The notes under the pieces: model-generated | Database searches by the model: none | Told to the model about the DNA's origin: nothing | Seen by the model: the letters and a program-made list of their open reading frames with translations, nothing else | Position numbers and translations under genes: made by a program | Shown here: in pieces, positions 58,794 to 64,000 of the stretch | How the letters are laid out: the number at the start of each line of letters is the position of its first letter | Numbering within the stretch: position 1 is the first letter of the stretch | Assembly: GCA_019321725.1 (NCBI GenBank) | Contig: CM033124.1 | Span: 3,224,001-3,288,000 of the forward strand | Length of the DNA: 64,000 bases | Reading direction: 5' to 3' | From: Paulownia fortunei | Lineage: Eukaryota; Streptophyta; Magnoliopsida; Lamiales; Paulowniaceae

Positions 58794-60323
58794 TCATTTC
58801 TCGTCACTGTAATCTTCAACGTTGTCATCCGAAGTTGCTGGACTGTCGAAGCAGGCATCATCACATTTCAAACGTTTGTGATTCAGAAGAATTTCCAAGC
58901 CACGAGCTCGAAGCTTCTGGTCCTCAATCATTTCGTCAGATAGTCCCCATTCTTTCAGCTCCCCAACTGGGTGATGAACAGCGAGGCTGTATTCTCCGTT
59001 GAGTCCCAGCTGTAGGACTCTGTATTCACAGTTTCGTGGATTGGTTAGGCCCTCAAATTGATCAACAGTCCAGTTGAACCATTTCATGAGGAAGAGAAGA
59101 ATTGTGAGTCCATGGGAGACCACTATCAAGTTCAGCTCATCTGATGAGCCATTGCTAAATTTGTTGGTTTCCATGTCCCTCCATAACCCTTCAAGAAAAG
59201 CTGAAAAATGTAAAACTTTGTGGTTAGAATGTTAATTAGAGGACCATTGGTCTTGTGTGATATTGTGTTGGGGGAATTACGTGCAGCAATGTTTGATTGA
59301 TCAAATCCAATTGTTGTGCAGTTTTGTATTTTTTTCTGACATGATATGAGTTAGGTACGACCCACAAACAATTTGTGAGTGGAGGCCATACACACAAAAA
59401 CCATTTAATTGAGTTGTAAAGAATGCATAATTTGTATTTACATAAATTAAAACAAAAAAAAATCTAACCAATTATATTATGTAAAATTATGAAAGTAGAA
59501 ATATTGATATGCCGCCGTCTTAAAACTCATTGCCTCCTTGTGTACAGGTCTAAAAGTTGATCATAATTAAAATAAAATCTATGTACACAAGGAGATTAAA
59601 AACCAAAACATAATCACATCAAAAAGTTGAATTCTTGTGGGATGTGAACATCCCAAAATCTCTCATAAATTAGACACCTCAATGACCTCTTTATATTAAA
59701 AAATATTATGGTTTGGCCCAAATTACAAGTATAATTATAAAATGACAATAGTTAACCATGGTTTCCTGGCAGGCCACGAAAGTAAACAAATAAATGAGAG
59801 GAAACTTACTGGAAACCCTGTCGTAAACATCGGCACTGGATTCGCCGTCAGGAACTCGGTAGAAGAATTTCCCGTACCTGTTCCTCGTTCTCTTGATCCT
59901 CTTCCTCTCCTCCAGCTCCTGGAAATTCCCAAAATGTTGTTCCCTCAGCCTGCACTCTTCTCGAACTCCCACCACTTTGTCTTTCGGGAACGTGTCTCCT
60001 CTACGGGTGATCTCTTCAACTGTTTCCCTGGTTCTATTCGAAGGTGACACGTAGAAGAAGACCTTCCAGTTTCTGCATTCGCCGTTTTCAGAAATGATGT
60101 CCCTGATTTTTGAGCCTGTCATCTGAGCCTGATGGCTGCCCTTTTTGCTCAACTTGATCTTGTAATTGGGTACATATTCAAGAACCGTTTCGTCCTCATT
60201 CCCTTCACTTTCCCCATGGCGCACCAATATGATGCGCTTCGGCAGGTATTTCTGTTTCTGTTTCATCATTCCGTCGTTGGAGAAGAAGTTTCCATTGGAC
60301 AGGTTGCCAGTGTTGTTTGCCAT
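58794..60323 (-). CDS. AT74-like histidine phosphatase, inverted second copy, two exons
   Basis: Exons on the minus strand are 60323-59810 and 59200-58794, with a 609-bp GT-AG intron (59809-59201). The product is 306 residues. Compared with the left copy it differs at nine residues: R18G, A19M, N59S, V77I and V81G in exon 1; Q249P, E251G and two further changes (F to C, H to D) near residues 285-295 in exon 2. All signature residues are kept: RHG (H36), SPSNRTRET, RLREQHFG (E128) and VVSHG (H201). The frame is intact, so both copies could be functional. Substrate remains unknown, as for the first copy. Changes fall in the variable N-terminal leader, surface loops and the acidic tail, which is consistent with continued constraint. 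Confidence 0.9.
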
Positions 60324-60456
60324 TCTGTAGGAGACGAAACGACAATGCAGGCACAAAGTAGTTGAAAACAAGGGTTGATTCTTGCAAGTTGATGAACTTG
60401 TTTTGATGAATGAGTTTCTTGTTGCTTGAGTGAGGGATTAGTGTGTGTTGTGTGTG

Positions 60457-60464
60457 TATTTATA
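60457..60464 (-). promoter_or_regulatory. TATA box of right AT74-like gene
   Basis: Reverse complement tataaata at the same distance class from the ATG (about 134 bp) as in the left copy; the core promoter is conserved. Confidence 0.65.
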
Positions 60465-60508
60465 GTTGTCATATTTCGTCTTCTGTTCACTTTGAGCAGG
60501 ATTACATT

Positions 60509-60509
<1 letters not shown>

Positions 60510-60550
<41 letters not shown>
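60510..60550. repeat. (GA)n microsatellite upstream of right AT74-like gene
   Basis: About 20 GA units, the counterpart of the CT tract at 2062-2096 and a few units longer. Confidence 0.9.
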
Positions 60551-60551
<1 letters not shown>

Positions 60552-61080
60552 TGCTTCTTTTACGGTGCACTAAGACCTTGAATTCAATCTTTGTTAAAAG
60601 CCACTGCTTATTACCTAGAAACTTACCGAGTTTGAAGTAGAGAGACTGCTGCAACAAACGGGGAAAATGGGTTATCAGTTTTATTTAAACAAAAATCCAG
60701 CTTTTTGCATTTTCTTACAGAATTTTATATAGTATTTGAATCTTGAATATTAGTAAGAAAAGTACATAATCAAAATACTCACTTTGTCTAAAAATTAAAA
60801 TAATTTAATTATACATTTAGCGTATATTGTGAAATATAACTTCAAATACATAAGTATGGCAATAATTGCTTTTGTTATTAGAGTCTCTTTTGGGGAGAGG
60901 AGCTACGTCGTACCATTCCCACTGAAATATCTGGACGAAACTGATAAAAACAAGCTGGAGAAAGCGAGTGATAAAACCACTTGACAATTTGACCATTTCC
61001 AGAAGGAGCACCGAAGACTCTTCATTGAAGGTTGACTCTGACTTTGTCATACAGTATATATAGTATATGCACTTTTGTGT

Positions 61081-61121
61081 CCTTTGGACTTGGACTTAGA
61101 CTTGGGTTTGGGCTTGGGCTC
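61081..61121. repeat. Expanded hexanucleotide microsatellite in right arm
   Basis: Roughly six degenerate units of ttggac/ttgggc/ttaga type, where the left arm (638-656) has three. Confidence 0.7.
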
Positions 61122-61648
61122 CCATATGTTTCATAGAATTTTAAAATAAAATAAAATTTTAAAATAAAAGTTGAAAAAATAGAAATTTTCTATACGTTTA
61201 GAATAATTGCCGCAGTTGAAAATTAGTGGTGTTACGTTATTATTTCAAGTGAAAATGTAATTATGGAAAAGAATTTTAATTTTAGGAAATAGAATTTTGT
61301 TCTGGGACATCTCAAAAAAAATATGAGTTATAATTTTAGGACAGAAAGAATATATATTAATAAATTAATTTTTTAATATATGTATGACGAAAGGAAAATA
61401 TACCATTCTTAAAAAATAATTTTGATGATTTATACATTATTAACTAGTGTATATTGTATAATGGCAAATAAATGCAAAGTAAACTAAAAATAAAATATAC
61501 ATATGAAAAAGTGTTTTCATAACTAAATCAGTCTTACTTGTGGTCAACAATTCAATCGATTGGACCAATTCAATTGTCTGTCCAATCACTCTAATAAAAA
61601 AATGGTAACGTGAAAGACTAATTCATATGTGCAAGGTAAAAAAAATAA

Positions 61649-62832
61649 GGGTTAATTTCAATTTATCACTTTGTACTCTTGTTGAGTATCATTTTATCCC
61701 ATGTACTTTCAATTATCTTATTTTATCTTTTATACTCTCATTCTATCCCCTTTTACCCCTTGTACTCTTATTCTATCTCGTTTTATGCCATTGTACTCTC
61801 ATATCTCACTTTACCACCATATTTTCTTAAAAAATAATCAAATTGCTCTTACATATTATTTTTAGTGAAATTACTTTAAAAATAATTTAATTTTAATATA
61901 TCTATTTATATTTTATTAATTTTGTCAACTTAATTAATTTACACTTAACATTAAAATTCTTTAAAAATTTATTATACTTTAATTTTAATATTATTTTTTA
62001 ATTTAACATTGTTTCTATTAAATTACTTATAGCAAGATATCTTTTATTGGCTAATACATTTACTTATGAACTTCCCATTCATTATAAATCTTAAAAATAT
62101 ATAATATATTTCTAAATAATATTTTATTAAATATGAAAAATATGAGTGATAATTTTTTTTATTAACAGAATGATCATATGTTATAGAAACTATGTTAAAA
62201 TAAAAAAATATTTATTATAATCAAATAATAGTAAATAAAATACTAAAATGACTATATTCTTTAAAGTTTAACACTATCTATTAAATTTTGATAATTGGAC
62301 TATTATAATTTATTTAATAGAATTAAATTAAACCTAAAATGACTTTTTTGTATTTAACATTATTTCAATGAAATCATGATAATTTCGTTAACAATGAGAA
62401 ATTTATTACTAATATTTTAAGTATTTAACAATATATTATTTAGAAATACATTATATATTTTTTATACTTAGGATGAATAGAAATTTGCAAATAAAGTGCA
62501 TTAGCTAAAGAAAAATATCCTACAATATAGAAATTCAATAGGAATTATGTTAATAAAAAAATAGTAATTAATATTCAAGTGTAATAAATTTGAATTAATA
62601 TTCAGTGTTAATTAATAAAATTATTAGAATATAAATGCAAGTTTGTTAATTTAGAATATTTTAAAATAATTTAACTATAAATAATAGTAAGAGCAATTTT
62701 GTTACTTTTTAATAATATATGGGATAAAGTAAAATAATGAGAGTACAAATAACTAAATTCAGACAGAATGGGAGTAAAAAAATTAGGATAAGGTACTTAA
62801 CAAAAGTACAAGAGGTGAAGCGGAATTAACCC
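61649..62832. mobile_element. Mutator-like MITE (about 1.18 kb)
   Basis: Terminal inverted repeats begin GGGTTAATT at both ends; the right end, reversed, reads GGGTTAATTCCGCTTCACC and continues into tcttgtactttt. The left end has GGGTTAATTTCAATTTATC and tttgtactctt. Nine-base flanks aaaaaataa (61640-61648) and aaaagataa (62833-62841) match at 8 of 9 positions, as expected for Mutator-type insertion. Near the left end are several repeats of ttgtactct-like sequence. There is no transposase. Confidence 0.75.
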
Positions 62833-64000
62833 AAAAGATAAATAATCAAATAAAAAATATATTTAATAAGTTTAAAATTCAAATAAATAATTATGTATAA
62901 TCAAGTACTAAGTTTAAATTTGCTTAAAAAATAAAATTGACGAGTTTAATTGAATTTTTATTTTTGCCGCTCAAACTGATTACACCAATTATCAATTTAT
63001 GGTTAGACCGATCGAACTGACCGATTTAATCTGATTTTAAAAACATTACATGTGAAGATGATGAAGTGCCAAATACTCTTTGTTGTTGCAAATAATAATT
63101 TCAATTAATTACTTGCGAAATATAGATTTATATGTTGAACAACTTATAGTAGGGGAATGATCTGAATAGAGATTCATGAATTTTCTCATATTCTAATTAA
63201 ATCCGATAGGACATAATTAATTAGTTCAATAATTTGTGATATTTTAATGTATGAAATGGTGTAATTAATTTTTATCTCTAAAAAAATGATGCATTAATCA
63301 TTACAACATGATCAAGAATAAAAGTTAATCATATTTAAACTAACTAGTATTCAAAGTATAACTTAGAACATAAAACTAGTTGAATTTGAATGTAAAGTTA
63401 TTTAAGCACATTCATTGATTTTTACAAAATTAAAATTATTTAACTAACTAGTTTTTATCTGGCGCCTTGGCACGGAAAAAGCTTTGTAACTAAAATGTAA
63501 AATAATTAATTTTTGAATAATCCACACTATAGTTAATACAAAATTACATTGAAAATAAAAGAAAATGTACGAATTTAAATTAAGTTATTAACTGACCTAT
63601 CTTGAAGATTTGGACAATTGTGGATAAAGATGAATAATCATATATTTATTCAAATATTAAAAGATATATTTTTTAACAATAATGCCACTAAAAATTAATA
63701 AAAGATATATTTTTTAACAAAATAATATTACATAAATATATATAAGTTTTAAAAAAAAATAAACAGAATGGATACGAGTTGGAACGAATTTAAAAATTAA
63801 AATTCAAGACCCACTTTAATTTTATTTTAATAGTAAAAATCTGTCCAAGTAAATCGGATTTTGGATGCCTAAAAATATAGATTGCCCTTTATTGTTCAAC
63901 CTCTAATCCATTCCTATCACAATTTTGATTGAAGAGGCCATCCAAATATGATTCAAACTCTTGGTAGACATGGTCCTTCTAAAGATCAATGGGCCTGTGT
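62833..64000. other. AT-rich intergenic sequence, nothing recognised
   Basis: No gene or element end was identified. It may be the continuation of the inverted arm, whose partner would lie to the left of the window. Confidence 0.5.

Larger units (their letters stand above)
58435..61648 (-). repeat. Right arm of the large inverted duplication
   Basis: Reverse complement of about 1-4180. It contains the complete second AT74-like gene, its promoter and its upstream region. It lacks the 0.8-kb block at 975-1795 of the left arm and about 40 bp near 800-840. It ends at the MITE, whose tip is also seen at the left window edge; homology may continue past 62832 into sequence outside the window on the left. 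Confidence 0.9.

Noticed and set aside
1..64000. Search for tRNA, rRNA, bacterial-type operons or organelle insertions
   Set aside because: No such sequence was recognised; tRNA-like matches are only retroelement primer sites.

Overview
This window is nuclear DNA of a flowering plant, most likely a eudicot. The evidence is AT-rich intergenic sequence, spliced genes with GT-AG introns and TATA boxes, a berberine-bridge-enzyme-like gene, and dense nested Ty1/copia and Ty3/gypsy LTR retrotransposons whose primer-binding sites match plant tRNAs. The species cannot be named from the sequence. One 100-base N run (31977-32076) marks an assembly gap.

Host genes. Two near-identical two-exon genes for an AT74-type histidine phosphatase (phosphoglycerate-mutase-like) lie at opposite ends in opposite orientation: 2283-3812 (+) and 58794-60323 (-). 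Each encodes 306 residues, their introns have the same length (609 bp), and the proteins differ at 9 positions. They sit in inverted-repeat arms (about 1-4180 and 58435-61648 or beyond) around a spacer of about 54 kb. Inside the spacer is a small direct-duplication array of a BBE-like FAD oxidase. One almost complete gene is at 47988-49603 with a frameshifted C-terminus. One relic at 35160-36300 keeps only the C-terminal codons, and its flanks recur at 36300-37013, 40079-41830, 46720-47987, 49604-50082 and 56181-57125.

Transposable elements fill the rest. From left to right: a decayed plus-strand gypsy-type gag region (about 4181-10480) carrying a 2.0-kb solo LTR with a perfect 5-bp target duplication (5028-7035) and a 69-bp tandem array; a deleted minus-strand gypsy element (10944-15881, LTR about 2.3 kb); a plus-strand chromovirus integrase tail (15882-16185); a Tat-type minus-strand integrase/RNase H/gag relic (16190-17960); a minus-strand copia element (19609-24288); a plus-strand copia element (25466-31120) with a nested copia-derived insertion (29174-30020); a CACTA/Transposase_24-like tail (31180-31740); several LTRs of one Athila-like family (32077-32773, 35254-36181, 37014-40078, 44239-46684) plus Athila-type gag/protease (42100-44236); a PIF/Harbinger-like MITE (44937-45813); a plus-strand copia element (50083-56180) inserted in the 3' flank of the BBE gene; and a Mutator-like MITE (61649-62832).

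The genes do not form a pathway. The main story is structural: a recent inverted gene duplication and an older direct BBE duplication, both cut up by retrotransposons whose insertion order can be read from the nesting. I did not find a convincing new molecular system. The most informative items are the intact inverted gene pair, the solo LTR that splits a BBE relic with a perfect target duplication, the frameshifts in the BBE gene, and a chimeric LTR containing host-flank sequence.
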